Shown in pieces: positions 25,815 through 34,544 of a stretch of 64,000 nucleotides of DNA (positions within the stretch are counted from its first letter, which is position 1; every line of letters begins with the position of its first letter). The notes beneath the pieces are model-generated. The model had not been told where the DNA came from, did not search any database, and saw only the letters and a list, made by a program, of their open reading frames with translations. Position numbers and translations under genes: made by a program. The stretch comes from JBDREC01 sp043820105 [NCBI: Pseudomonadota bacterium]. Its GTDB lineage: Bacteria; Bdellovibrionota_F; JAHFAK01. The stretch spans positions 1 through 64,000 of the forward strand of contig JBDREC010000010.1 of the NCBI GenBank assembly GCA_043820105.1, written 5' to 3'.

Positions 25815-27203
25815 ATGGACAAAAAGAAAACAATTTTAGTAATTGATGATGACAATGCTCTTAGAAGATCTATATGCCTAATCTTAGGTGAGCTTTATCA
25901 AACAATAGAAGCTATTGATTATGAATCATCTCTTTCTAAAATTAATAGCTATGAAATTGATTTAGTTATTTTAGACTTAAATTTTGATGAAGAAAAAAAT
26001 GGAATAGATGTCCTGAAATATATTAAATCAAAAGACAAAACTACTCCTATTATAATATTATCATCAATTACAGAAACCGAAAAAGTTGTTGAATGCATTT
26101 CCCTGGGTGCTTTTGATTACATAACAAAATCAGTTGAAACCCTTGAGCATGATCTTTTACTTAGAATTGAAAAAGCACTAAAAACAGCCAAAACCCTTCG
26201 CAGTTTTGAAAGCATGAGAATTGAGTTTAAGGATAAATATGAAATAATTTCTCAAAACAAGATAATCTTAGAGATAATGAAAGAAATACAATACATTGAT
26301 GATATGAATCTTTTAATTGAAGGTGAAACAGGCGTTGGAAAAACCCCCATTGCACGCTATACAAACTCCTGCCTTTCAAATGGTGTAAAACGACCTTTTG
26401 TGAGAGTGAATTGCGCAGGCTTATCAAGAGAAAGACTTCAAGACATATTATTTGGGCACAAGAAAGGTGCGTACACAGGAGCTGAATCTGACCTGCAAGG
26501 CCTTGTAGAACTAGCAAAAGATGGCGACTTATTTCTAGACGAAATTGGTGATTTGAATTTCGAATGCCAGGCCGAACTTTTAATGTTTCTAGATTGTGGT
26601 GAATACCGTCGCTTAGGAGATCCAATTGTTAGACATTCTAATTGCAGAATTATTTCAGCCACAAACTATTCATTAAAAAGAAGGGTTATTGAAGGCAAAT
26701 TTAGACAAGATCTTTATTCAAGGCTTTCGCCATGCAAGGTACGGATTCCCGCCTTAAGAGAAAGAAAAGAAGATATCATTCCAATTATGGAATACTATAT
26801 CATGCAGTTCTGTGGTTTTTTAAAACCCGTGACTACTTCTGTTAAAGATCTTTTTCTAAAAAATGATTGGCTTGAAGGAAATGTTAGAGAACTAAAAGAC
26901 GCGGTTCAATATATGTGTCAAAAATCAAAACAAGCTGAACAAATAAATATAGAACATCTAAGCCCAATTTATTTTTTAGAAAACAAAAATATCGCCAAGC
27001 TAAACTCTCAAGATTTTAACATGCATTCTGTTAAGGAAGACGTTATGATAAAAGGCTTAGACACATATCTTGATGCAATTGAAAGACAGGTGCTTGAAGA
27101 AATATCGCAAGGTGAAAGAAGTATAAGATCCTTAGCAATGAAATTAAATGCAGTTGAAGTTACTTTGTATCGGAAGTTTAAAAAACATGGCCTGACAATT
27201 TAA
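25815..27203 (+). CDS. NtrC-family sigma-54-dependent response regulator
   Basis: A 462-residue three-domain activator. Receiver domain (1-120): acidic pocket VIDDDN, phosphoacceptor Asp54 in VILDLNF, conserved Lys in YITKSVE. AAA+ domain (about 140-375): Walker A GETGVGKT, sigma-54 contact loop GAYTGAESD (the common GAFTGA with Tyr), Walker B LFLDEIGDL, arginine-finger region QDLYSRLSP. The C-terminus ends in a Fis-type helix-turn-helix (SIRSLAMKLNAVEVTLYRKFKKHGL). Ribosome site GGGAGTAAATAAAA. It activates sigma-54 RNA polymerase by ATP hydrolysis. Several -24/-12 promoters in this window are candidate targets, though enhancer sites were not identified. The partner kinase is not encoded here unless the preceding small protein takes part. 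Confidence 0.93.
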   Translation: MDKKKTILVIDDDNALRRSICLILGELYQTIEAIDYESSLSKINSYEIDLVILDLNFDEEKNGIDVLKYIKSKDKTTPIIILSSITETEKVVECISLGAFDYITKSVETLEHDLLLRIEKALKTAKTLRSFESMRIEFKDKYEIISQNKIILEIMKEIQYIDDMNLLIEGETGVGKTPIARYTNSCLSNGVKRPFVRVNCAGLSRERLQDILFGHKKGAYTGAESDLQGLVELAKDGDLFLDEIGDLNFECQAELLMFLDCGEYRRLGDPIVRHSNCRIISATNYSLKRRVIEGKFRQDLYSRLSPCKVRIPALRERKEDIIPIMEYYIMQFCGFLKPVTTSVKDLFLKNDWLEGNVRELKDAVQYMCQKSKQAEQINIEHLSPIYFLENKNIAKLNSQDFNMHSVKEDVMIKGLDTYLDAIERQVLEEISQGERSIRSLAMKLNAVEVTLYRKFKKHGLTI

Positions 27204-27233
27204 AATACAGGGCTCAGGACTCAGAAATCAGGA

Positions 27234-29006
27234 TTATTTTATTACTGGAAGTTGTTTGTGATATTCTGGTTTTATATAATATTCAATCCAAGGTTTAATA
27301 GAAAATTTAGACCCTGTTTTTACTTCAACGTATTCTTTCCAGGGAAAGAGATTTTCGTCTGTTAAAAATTCTTTGTTTAGAACTGGACCAAGCTTTTTCT
27401 GACCATAATAATCATTTTCTTTAATATCTATTCCTAGCTTATTAGCGATGGCAGTACCTAAAGAAACATTTATTATGTAACCTAAAGCATATTCAGAATA
27501 TTCAAGTGCGACCTTATTATAAGTAACTGTATGATATTTTGCTAAGGCATCAGGATTTGTCCAGCCTTTGGGTTTATCTAGAAGTTGATATTTCTTTTTA
27601 AGCTGCCACCAAAGATTATTTATGTTTTGATTTGGATTTTCATAAAGCAGTCTTTCAAAGTAATACATTACACTGCACCATCTTAAAAAAACAAGCTGAT
27701 CAATATAATCACTTAGCTTACTTGTTTCTTGTATTTTAGCAATTTCTTCATCTGTTGCCCCAATGCGCTTTAACCAAGACTTGGTAACTGTTTGTTTTTC
27801 AAAAAGCATCGCAAAAGCTTCAGCAATTTGCCCCTTTCCTTCCTTCATGTTTAATGGAACTTCATCTGAGGCAAGAGATGCATCATAATCAAAGTCATGA
27901 ACAAGCTCATGGACCAGAGTCAAAGCATCCTCTGCACTTGGATATTTAGGAGCCTTTGGTAAATTCATATATAAAACTGATGATGGCTTTCTTGGATCTA
28001 GATACCAAGCAGCTGCATGTGGAGATTTTCCTTCTGCTGGATACAAAGAACTTCTTTCTAAAGAGGGTTCAGCATCAAGGCCGATTGAAGCATAAAAATC
28101 AACAACAAGCTTTATGACATCTTCACTTGTTTTATCTTTATAATACTCATCTAAATCAACACCTTGAAAAACACTAGAAGGAACCGCTTGAAAATAAGGG
28201 TTTTTATAATGCCAGGGCCTAAGTTCTGATTTCGTTATTCCATAGTGTTTTGCTAAGTTTACATCAATGAATTCTTCTTTAACATATTTAAATTGTTCTT
28301 TAGTTGCCTCATAAATATCCTCATAAAATCGATCAAGTTCTTTTATACTTATTCCCAATATATCAGCAGATAAATAAGCATAGTTTTTATAGCCAAGTGA
28401 TTTAGCAATTTCATTTCTAATTTTAATTAATTCAATATAATCTTTTTCAATATCTTTTCCTCTAATCTTTGACGCCTTCCATGCATTTTCAAGTTCAGCA
28501 GAATCCATGCTTTCTGATAAAATTTTTGACAGGTCAGAGTTTGTAACTTTTTTTCCATCTAAAACAGGTGAGTAATCATTAAAGGTTTTAATACATTTTT
28601 TTTCTAAGGCAGTAAATTTTTTCAAGAGATCTTTCGGAACTTGATTTACTAGATGATCAAAATACAAAACCTCGACATTTCTCTTGATAGCGCGATCTTT
28701 GATAAGACTAATGTTATTATAATAATTTTTTAAGGCTAAAAAATTTTCTATATTATTATTTAAAAGTCTTAATCCAAGCTCTGCTTCTTCATATTTTTTT
28801 GAATATTCTTCTTTGCCTTCTGTTGCAGATTTAAACCAATAATTGAGTTGATCCATATGAAGTGGCACATATTCTTTTAGATAATTATCGATAAAAGCCT
28901 TTGCTTGTCTTTCTATTTCTGGTTTTTCTTGAACCTTTTTGGCAGCACATGATGTAAAAATTATCATTGATGTAATAACTAAAAAATATACTCCTAATTT
29001 CTCCAT
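27234..29006 (-). CDS. Zinc metallopeptidase lipoprotein (M3/M2-like gluzincin)
   Basis: A 590-residue protein with lipoprotein signal and lipobox IFTSC (Cys20). The zinc site reads LVHELVHDFDY (HExxH), with the third ligand probably in GQIAEAFAMLFEKQ about 30 residues later. Upstream blocks such as RNEIAKSLGYKNYAYL and ELDRFYEDIYEATKEQF fit oligoendopeptidase/ACE-like M3/M2 proteins, and length agrees. Expected to cleave peptides in the periplasm while anchored to a membrane. It is the last gene before the convergent NtrC gene. Which of M2 and M3 applies needs a profile search. Confidence 0.85.
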   Translation of the reverse strand: MEKLGVYFLVITSMIIFTSCAAKKVQEKPEIERQAKAFIDNYLKEYVPLHMDQLNYWFKSATEGKEEYSKKYEEAELGLRLLNNNIENFLALKNYYNNISLIKDRAIKRNVEVLYFDHLVNQVPKDLLKKFTALEKKCIKTFNDYSPVLDGKKVTNSDLSKILSESMDSAELENAWKASKIRGKDIEKDYIELIKIRNEIAKSLGYKNYAYLSADILGISIKELDRFYEDIYEATKEQFKYVKEEFIDVNLAKHYGITKSELRPWHYKNPYFQAVPSSVFQGVDLDEYYKDKTSEDVIKLVVDFYASIGLDAEPSLERSSLYPAEGKSPHAAAWYLDPRKPSSVLYMNLPKAPKYPSAEDALTLVHELVHDFDYDASLASDEVPLNMKEGKGQIAEAFAMLFEKQTVTKSWLKRIGATDEEIAKIQETSKLSDYIDQLVFLRWCSVMYYFERLLYENPNQNINNLWWQLKKKYQLLDKPKGWTNPDALAKYHTVTYNKVALEYSEYALGYIINVSLGTAIANKLGIDIKENDYYGQKKLGPVLNKEFLTDENLFPWKEYVEVKTGSKFSIKPWIEYYIKPEYHKQLPVIK

Positions 29007-29102
29007 GATACTCTTTCCTTATAATAAAATTACAAATATTATTTTTAATATCTATCAATTCATTTAAAAGTCAAGAATCCTAAAAAATTAGATCCAATAT
29101 TA

Positions 29103-29687
29103 TTAGTTTTCAAGTTCACCATTGGTGTAGTGGCGAGAACAAAGGGCGATATAAGATTCATTCCCGCCGATTTGAATTTGCTCACCTTCTGAAGTAACTT
29201 TACCATCAACAATTCTTGCATTCATTGTGGCTTTTTTTCCGCACCAACAAATTGTTTTGAGCTCTTCAATGGCATCAGCCCAGGCAAAAAGCCAGCGACT
29301 ACCTTCAAATAAATTGGCTTGAAAATCAGTTCTTAAACCATAGCAAATAACAGGGGTTTCATATTTATTTACGATAAGTCTTAGCTGCCTTACTTGCTCT
29401 TTTCTTAGAAATTGACTTTCATCAACTAAAACACAACCAACTTTTTTATCTTTAGCAAAGTAATTATCTGTAAAATCAGAAAAAAAATCAGTTTCAGCAT
29501 TAAAAGTTGAAGATTTCATTGAAATGCCTGTTCTAGATGTGATTTGTGCTTCTCCATATCGAGTATCAAGACTAGAATTGTACAGCACAACAGGCATTCC
29601 TCGTTCTTCATAATTATAAGCTACTTTAATTAAATCAAGAGACTTTCCAGCACCCATGGCTGAATAGCGGAAGTAAAGTTTAGACAT
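29103..29687 (-). CDS. tdk: Thymidine kinase (type II)
   Basis: A 194-residue enzyme phosphorylating thymidine in the salvage pathway. The P-loop is SAMGAGKS, Walker B-like VLVDESQF, the substrate segment GLRTDFQANLFEGS, and the C-terminal zinc cluster is supplied by CWCGKKATMNARIVDGK and a late Cys-x-x-His (CSRH). Usual length. A short run of GCGTACA heptamers lies directly upstream (29705-29740). Confidence 0.96.
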   Translation of the reverse strand: MSKLYFRYSAMGAGKSLDLIKVAYNYEERGMPVVLYNSSLDTRYGEAQITSRTGISMKSSTFNAETDFFSDFTDNYFAKDKKVGCVLVDESQFLRKEQVRQLRLIVNKYETPVICYGLRTDFQANLFEGSRWLFAWADAIEELKTICWCGKKATMNARIVDGKVTSEGEQIQIGGNESYIALCSRHYTNGELEN

Positions 29688-29697
29688 TTTGATTCTC

Positions 29698-29742
29698 CAT
29701 GTTGCGTACAGTGTACAGCTAGCTGCGTACAGCGTACAGCGA
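29698..29742. repeat. Tandem GCGTACA heptamers
   Basis: Five to six 7-nt units (GCGTACA, GTGTACA, GCTAGCT, GCGTACA, GCGTACA) between tdk and the next lipoprotein gene. Same period as the repeats at 19931, 21711, 31425 and 31545 but with a different sequence. Confidence 0.7.
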
Positions 29743-29796
29743 AAAAAATGGTTATGATGTCATCCTGAATTTATATCAGGATCCATTTAATTCAAA

Positions 29797-30198
29797 TTAG
29801 AAATTCAACTTTATCAATTTTCCATAAGCATCAACACAGAATCTAGAAGCAACTACATAGCTTGTTAATTCAATTTTTCTAGCGAGCGGTAAAATAAAAT
29901 CACCCTGATCTAGATTTTTTTCCATTTCTGTAACCATAGCTTTTGAAGCAACCATGTTATCAAATGTTCCATATCCTTGCATCCATGCTGACAATGAGCC
30001 TAGTCCAAGAATGTTCCATTCGCATGAATTAACCTTAACATTTTTAGCAACCTTAAAATCTTTTCCAGCTTTTAAAGGTTCAAAGGTAATTGGAGAATAT
30101 CCAACCTGTGGCATTGAAACAAATTTGTGCGTACAAGCTGTGATAGCCAGCATTGCAATTACTATAGCAAAAATCGATAAAATCTTAAAAATTTTCAT
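29797..30198 (-). CDS. Small lipoprotein
   Basis: A 133-residue protein from the ATG at 30198 (MKIFKILSIFAIVIAMLAITAC), a lipoprotein signal with lipobox AITAC. A longer frame from 30264 translates heptamer repeats and is rejected. The mature part contains CEWNILGLGSLSAW...ASKAM, which recalls TRL-like/short lipoproteins with a Gly-rich region. Two further Cys may pair. Function unknown; anchored in the inner or outer membrane. Confidence 0.75.
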   Translation of the reverse strand: MKIFKILSIFAIVIAMLAITACTHKFVSMPQVGYSPITFEPLKAGKDFKVAKNVKVNSCEWNILGLGSLSAWMQGYGTFDNMVASKAMVTEMEKNLDQGDFILPLARKIELTSYVVASRFCVDAYGKLIKLNF

Positions 30199-30274
30199 GA
30201 GGACTCCATAATAAGTGTTAAGTGATATGAGGTAAGTGGTAAGTTGAAGATAAAAAAAAATCAAGAAGAAATAT

Positions 30275-30796
30275 TTATGAAAGCCATTTCTTTATTTCTG
30301 GGATAGTTTTTGAAGTCCAATTAGTAGAAGTTCGAAGCTTCAAAAAGTTCTCAAAAAGCTGATTGGTTAAATTCACTATTCTTTCATAAAGATAGATTTT
30401 ATCTAAAGTAGCTGCTTCAAACTCACCTTTTTCATAAACTTGTCCTGTTTTTGGAGCCTTTAAAGATGAAATATTAAGGCTCTCGCCCTTTAAATTAAAT
30501 TGCCATTTCAAATCATCTTCCTTATAAATAAGGTTTAGTTCTGTAACATATGAACCTTTTTGAAGTGAAAAAAGCCCCTCTTCAAGATTTGGATCATCAC
30601 CTTTTATGCTTATAACCTCATTTTTATTTTCTGAAATTTTCTTTAATGTAGCCTTATCACCAATTTCTAGAATAAAGGGTTTATCAAGCAGGCTATCCAT
30701 AGAAATCTGATTATTATCAACAGCATACCAAAGCCATGTTAAAAACTCATATCCTACAAATTTATAATTTTCATATGCAATAGCTATATCAAGCAT
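30275..30796 (-). CDS. C-terminal half of a split RdgC
   Basis: A 173-residue protein that starts 3 bp after the stop of the RdgC N-terminal gene. LQKGSYVTELNLIYKEDDLK with FNLKGESLNISSLKAP matches the E. coli RdgC stretch HIEAGKVVTKLALDW...LKRLKF, and the last 60 residues (FEAATLDKIYLYERIVN) match its end. YKFVGYEFLTWLWYA near the N-terminus is an extra block. RdgC is a ring-shaped DNA-binding protein that restrains RecA. A stable complex of the two halves is inferred. Confidence 0.65.
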   Translation of the reverse strand: MLDIAIAYENYKFVGYEFLTWLWYAVDNNQISMDSLLDKPFILEIGDKATLKKISENKNEVISIKGDDPNLEEGLFSLQKGSYVTELNLIYKEDDLKWQFNLKGESLNISSLKAPKTGQVYEKGEFEAATLDKIYLYERIVNLTNQLFENFLKLRTSTNWTSKTIPEIKKWLS

Positions 30797-30799
30797 CTT

Positions 30800-31411
30800 T
30801 TACTCCATAAAATTTGTTATTGTTAGTTTGCTGAATTTATCTTTTTGAGCAGCAGTTAATTTCGAATTTTCCAAGGCTACATTATAAGGAATCATGCGTG
30901 TTAATTTTATTCCAAATGATCTATAAAATAGTTTCACAAACTCATCATTTGCTTCTTTTAAATTAGAAAGAAACCAAAGTTTTTCATTCTCCATATCCCA
31001 AACAGCATCAAAAACACTTGGAATTGAAGGAACTCTCAAAATCATAGTATCTTTAACATGAGTTTGAATTTCTTTTCTTTCTTTTCTTGATACAAACTGC
31101 TGGCCTGATTCTTTTAAACGTTTTGATTCCTCAATGGCTGAATATTTTTTAATAACCTTTGAAGAAACTACTTTTTTATCAATTCGTAGTGAGAAAACGT
31201 AATAAGGACCAACTTGAAAACTTGCTTCATCAAATTTTGGCAAATAAGGGCTGGTAAAAGAAGTCCATCCAAGATTTATCTCAAGATTTTCACCTTCTTC
31301 TTTTATAGAATGCTTGTTCAGAGCATTGTATATGGCATCAGTTGGATTATTTGTAAGCTGACCATCAACCTTATATTGGGTTATGGATACACTTGAAGAT
31401 AAAATGTTCAT
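30800..31411 (-). CDS. rdgC: RdgC-like protein, N-terminal half
   Basis: A 203-residue protein corresponding to the first two thirds of RdgC. After an opening strand (SSSVSITQYKVDGQL) and GWTSF, the segment LRIDKKVVSSKVIKKYSAI with VSRKERKEIQTHVKDTMI and VFDAVWDMENEKLWFLS follows the E. coli order (ILPSPVIKQ, EKDSLKDEVLHSLLP, MMWID...LIMVD). It ends after SFGIKLTRMIPYNVALE, where E. coli RdgC continues into its C-terminal domain. Here that domain is a separate gene with its own ribosome site (GGAG in the last codons of this gene). No frameshift is obvious; the two genes look deliberate. Confidence 0.75.
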   Translation of the reverse strand: MNILSSSVSITQYKVDGQLTNNPTDAIYNALNKHSIKEEGENLEINLGWTSFTSPYLPKFDEASFQVGPYYVFSLRIDKKVVSSKVIKKYSAIEESKRLKESGQQFVSRKERKEIQTHVKDTMILRVPSIPSVFDAVWDMENEKLWFLSNLKEANDEFVKLFYRSFGIKLTRMIPYNVALENSKLTAAQKDKFSKLTITNFME

Positions 31412-31424
31412 TCACACTCCTAAA

Positions 31425-31575
31425 ATAAGTCGTAAGTCGTAAGTGGTAAGTGGTAAGTAGTAAGATAAAATACAAAAGTAAAATAAAAAGTGCTTTTTAT
31501 TGGATTTTTTCTAAAACTTTATATTTTTATGGAAGGTAAACTTCGATGCTAGATACTAGATACTAGATACTCTAC
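31425..31575. repeat. Tandem heptamers GTAAGTC/GTAAGTG and TAGATAC
   Basis: Between rdgC and xth. About five GTAAGTS units lie at 31428-31462, and TAGATAC x3 at 31550-31570. Some octamers (TTGTTCCC/TTGTTCTC) follow near 31623-31650, the same units as upstream of leuS. Confidence 0.75.
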
Positions 31576-31647
31576 ACTTGATGCACTATGAAGCAAGCAA
31601 ATCCCTTGGATATCCTTGCGCTCTTGTTCCCTTGTTCTCATGTTCCC

Positions 31648-32409
31648 TTATTCAATTTCAAGCATAATGGGGCAATGATCGGAACCCATATATTTGTTAA
31701 GGCAATCAGCATCTTTTAATTTTGATTTTAGAGTTGAACTTGCCAGAAAATAGTCAATCCTCCAGCCAACATTATTGGCACGAGCTCCAGCCCTGTAGCT
31801 CCACCAACTATATTTAACTTTGTCAGGATGAATATGCCTGAAAGTATCTATAAACCCAGAATTCACATAATTATCCATTCCATCAATTTCTGTTTGAGTA
31901 TAGCCTGCATTTTTATTATAATTTGCTTTTGAATGTGTTAAATCAATGTCCTGATGAGCTACATTAAAATCACCGCCAACAATCACTGGCTTTTTCGTTT
32001 CTAGTTTTTTTAAATATTTTAAAAAAGCCTTATCCCATGTTTTTCTGTAATCAAGACGTAAAAGTTCATTTCCTGAATTCGGAACATATACGTTCACTAA
32101 AAAAAAGTTCTTATATTCAGCCAATAACACACGACCCTCTTGATCGTGTTTAGAAATTCCAATATCAGAACTAACATTAATGGGCTTTTCCTTGCTTAAA
32201 ATAGCAGTTCCAGAATAACCTTTTCTTTGGGCTGAATTACTATAGATATGATAACTATCAATATTCGCGAGAGCTGCTAAAACTTGATCATCTTGAGCTT
32301 TAGTTTCTTGAATAATTATAATGTCAGCTTTAAATTGATTGACTTGATCTTCAAAATCTTTTTTTACTATGGCCCGAACACCATTAACATTCCAGGAAAT
32401 GAGTTTCAT
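31648..32409 (-). CDS. xth: Exodeoxyribonuclease III
   Basis: A 253-residue AP endonuclease/3'-exonuclease of base-excision repair. Motifs in order: SWNVNGVRA at the N-terminus, IIIQETKAQ (metal Glu), VNVYVPNSG, VGGDFNVAHQDIDL (Asp/Asn pair), YSWWSYR and GWRIDYFLAS, and the terminal SDHCPIML. Full length. Fourth of a run of minus-strand DNA metabolism genes. Confidence 0.96.
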   Translation of the reverse strand: MKLISWNVNGVRAIVKKDFEDQVNQFKADIIIIQETKAQDDQVLAALANIDSYHIYSNSAQRKGYSGTAILSKEKPINVSSDIGISKHDQEGRVLLAEYKNFFLVNVYVPNSGNELLRLDYRKTWDKAFLKYLKKLETKKPVIVGGDFNVAHQDIDLTHSKANYNKNAGYTQTEIDGMDNYVNSGFIDTFRHIHPDKVKYSWWSYRAGARANNVGWRIDYFLASSTLKSKLKDADCLNKYMGSDHCPIMLEIE

Positions 32410-32416
32410 ATTATGT

Positions 32417-32626
32417 TTAATCTTTTACGCAACCACTTCCATCCCAATGTCTGCCTTTAGAACATTCTGCGCCCATTTGACGAACTGTTGATGCATCACG
32501 AACACATTGTGTTCCATTCCAATGATATCCATTTTGGCATTTGCCTGCTGGGAATTTCAATAAAGAACATGCCGTAAACAATGTTATTAGAAATGAAAAA
32601 AGTAGTATGCTTGTAATTTTCTTCAT
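32417..32626 (-). CDS. Small lipoprotein with two Cys/Trp repeats
   Basis: A 69-residue lipoprotein with signal MKKITSILLFSFLITLFTAC and lipobox LFTAC. The mature part is two copies of C-x-x-G-x-H-W-x-G-x-x-C-V: CQNGYHWNGTQCV and CSKGRHWDGSGCV. Each unit would be closed by a disulfide. It ends 7 bp before the xth start, suggesting co-transcription with it. Function unknown. Confidence 0.75.
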   Translation of the reverse strand: MKKITSILLFSFLITLFTACSLLKFPAGKCQNGYHWNGTQCVRDASTVRQMGAECSKGRHWDGSGCVKD

Positions 32627-32830
32627 AATTAAGCCTTTTTTTATAAAATAAGGTAATAAAATCGGAGAATACCTATCCTATTAAAAATGAAAAATCAATT
32701 ATTATTTATTTTCCTTGCTAAGTTCGTTTATTTAACGTATGTGGCGATTTGACTTGCCTTGAATCATACATCATTTTCAGGATCATTATTCGAGCTCAAG
32801 CAAAATTATTATTATTTTAAGGAAAAAATT

Positions 32831-34468
32831 ATGACTTTTGAAGATTTAGGCTTATCAAAAAAGCTATTACAAGGCATAACTGAAATGGGTTTTGAAACCC
32901 CTATGCCAATACAGGAAAAGGTAATCCCTTTTATTTTAAATAATAAGCAAGACCTAGTTGGCCTTGCTCAAACAGGCACAGGAAAGACAGCTGCTTATGG
33001 CCTGCCTTTAATCCAAGAAATAAAAACTAAAAGTGAAACAACACAGGTTTTGATTTTATGCCCAACACGTGAACTATGCATGCAGATAGCAAAAGACCTT
33101 GAAGATTTTTCTCAATACATTGATAATTTAAGAATTCTTCCAATTTTTGGTGGAGCTAGTATTGATAAGCAAATCATGAAACTCAGAAAAGGCGTTCACA
33201 TTATAGTGGCAACCCCAGGTAGATTAATTGATTTGATAAACAGAAAGAAAGTAAATATCTCAAAGATAAAAGCTGTAGTTCTTGATGAAGCTGATGAAAT
33301 GCTTAACATGGGTTTTAGAGAACCTATAAATGAAATTTTAGAAAAAACTCCTGATAAAAAACTAACTTATTTATTTTCAGCAACAATGCCAGCAGATGTT
33401 GCTAAAATTGCCTCCAAATATATGGAAAATCCAGAAGAGATTAAAGTTGGCAAAAAAAATGTCGGCGCCCAAAATGTTCACCATGTATGCTACACAGTCC
33501 AAGCAAAAGACAGATATTTAGCTTTGAAAAGAATCGCTGACTTTAACCCAGATATTTATGGAATCATTTTTTGCAGAACCAGAAGAGAAACTCAGGAAAT
33601 TGCTGATCAACTTATGCAAGATGGATATAATGCAGATTCATTACATGGTGATCTCTCTCAAGGGCAGCGTGATCATGTTATGAATAAATTTAGAACTAAA
33701 ACAATTCAAATGCTTGTAGCTACAGATGTAGCCGCCAGAGGACTAGATGTTGATAATTTAACTCATATAATAAATTATAATCTACCAGAAGATAATGATG
33801 TCTACACACACAGAAGCGGAAGAACAGGCAGAGCCGGAAAAGATGGAATTTCAATTGTAATAGCTCATTTAAAAGAAAAATATAAATTAAACCAAATTGA
33901 AAAAAAGCTCGATAAACAGTTTGAGTTTAAAAGTGTTCCAGGTGGAAAAGAAATATGCTCTAAACAGTTATTTCACTTCATTGATAAAATGCAAAAAGTA
34001 AAAATTGATGATGAGCAAATTGATAAAATATTACCTGAAATATATAAAAAACTAGAATGGCTCAATCGGGAAGATCTAATCAAACGCTTTGTAGCACTGG
34101 AATTCAACAGATTTCTTGATTATTATAAAAATGCACCTGATTTAAATCCTCCAAAGGACAGGGAAAGAGGTGATAGAAATTCAAACCAAAGCCTTTATAC
34201 AAGATTTTTTATTAATGTAGGAAAAAAAGACAGAATCAGCCCAAGAGATATTATTGGACTAATTAATGATGCAACAGGTATTAGAGATATTAGAATTGGA
34301 GATATTAAACTACTTGAAACCTTTTCATTTTTTGAAGCAGATAAAAAATATACTGACATTGTATTAGTAGCTTTTAAAGATATGGTTTTAAATAAACGTA
34401 AAATTTCAGTAGAAATAGCAGACAATAAAAACTCACATCAAAAAAATCCAAAACGAAGACGAAATTAA
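32831..34468 (+). CDS. deaD: DEAD-box RNA helicase with DbpA/CsdA-type RNA-binding domain
   Basis: A 545-residue helicase. The ATG at 32831 has AAGGA upstream; a longer frame from a TTG at 32759 is not supported. Motifs: Q motif with [56 protein letters not shown] and HRSGRTGRAG. After the second RecA domain a ~100-residue linker leads to a DbpA-type RRM-like domain (TRFFINVGKKDRI...GDIKLLETFSFFE) and a basic tail. Unwinds structured RNA, commonly in ribosome assembly or cold adaptation. The gene symbol is by family resemblance. Confidence 0.93.
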   Translation: MTFEDLGLSKKLLQGITEMGFETPMPIQEKVIPFILNNKQDLVGLAQTGTGKTAAYGLPLIQEIKTKSETTQVLILCPTRELCMQIAKDLEDFSQYIDNLRILPIFGGASIDKQIMKLRKGVHIIVATPGRLIDLINRKKVNISKIKAVVLDEADEMLNMGFREPINEILEKTPDKKLTYLFSATMPADVAKIASKYMENPEEIKVGKKNVGAQNVHHVCYTVQAKDRYLALKRIADFNPDIYGIIFCRTRRETQEIADQLMQDGYNADSLHGDLSQGQRDHVMNKFRTKTIQMLVATDVAARGLDVDNLTHIINYNLPEDNDVYTHRSGRTGRAGKDGISIVIAHLKEKYKLNQIEKKLDKQFEFKSVPGGKEICSKQLFHFIDKMQKVKIDDEQIDKILPEIYKKLEWLNREDLIKRFVALEFNRFLDYYKNAPDLNPPKDRERGDRNSNQSLYTRFFINVGKKDRISPRDIIGLINDATGIRDIRIGDIKLLETFSFFEADKKYTDIVLVAFKDMVLNKRKISVEIADNKNSHQKNPKRRRN

Positions 34469-34544
34469 AATATTTTAAAATTACAAGCTCAAATCAACAC
34501 CAGAAAAAGCAATTGCGTTTATTCCAATGAAATAAAATCAATTT

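Noticed and set aside
32735-32752. TGGCGA...TTGC ahead of the DEAD-box gene as a sigma-54 promoter
   Set aside because: The GG and GC pairs are 11 bp apart instead of 10, and the -24 box is poor.
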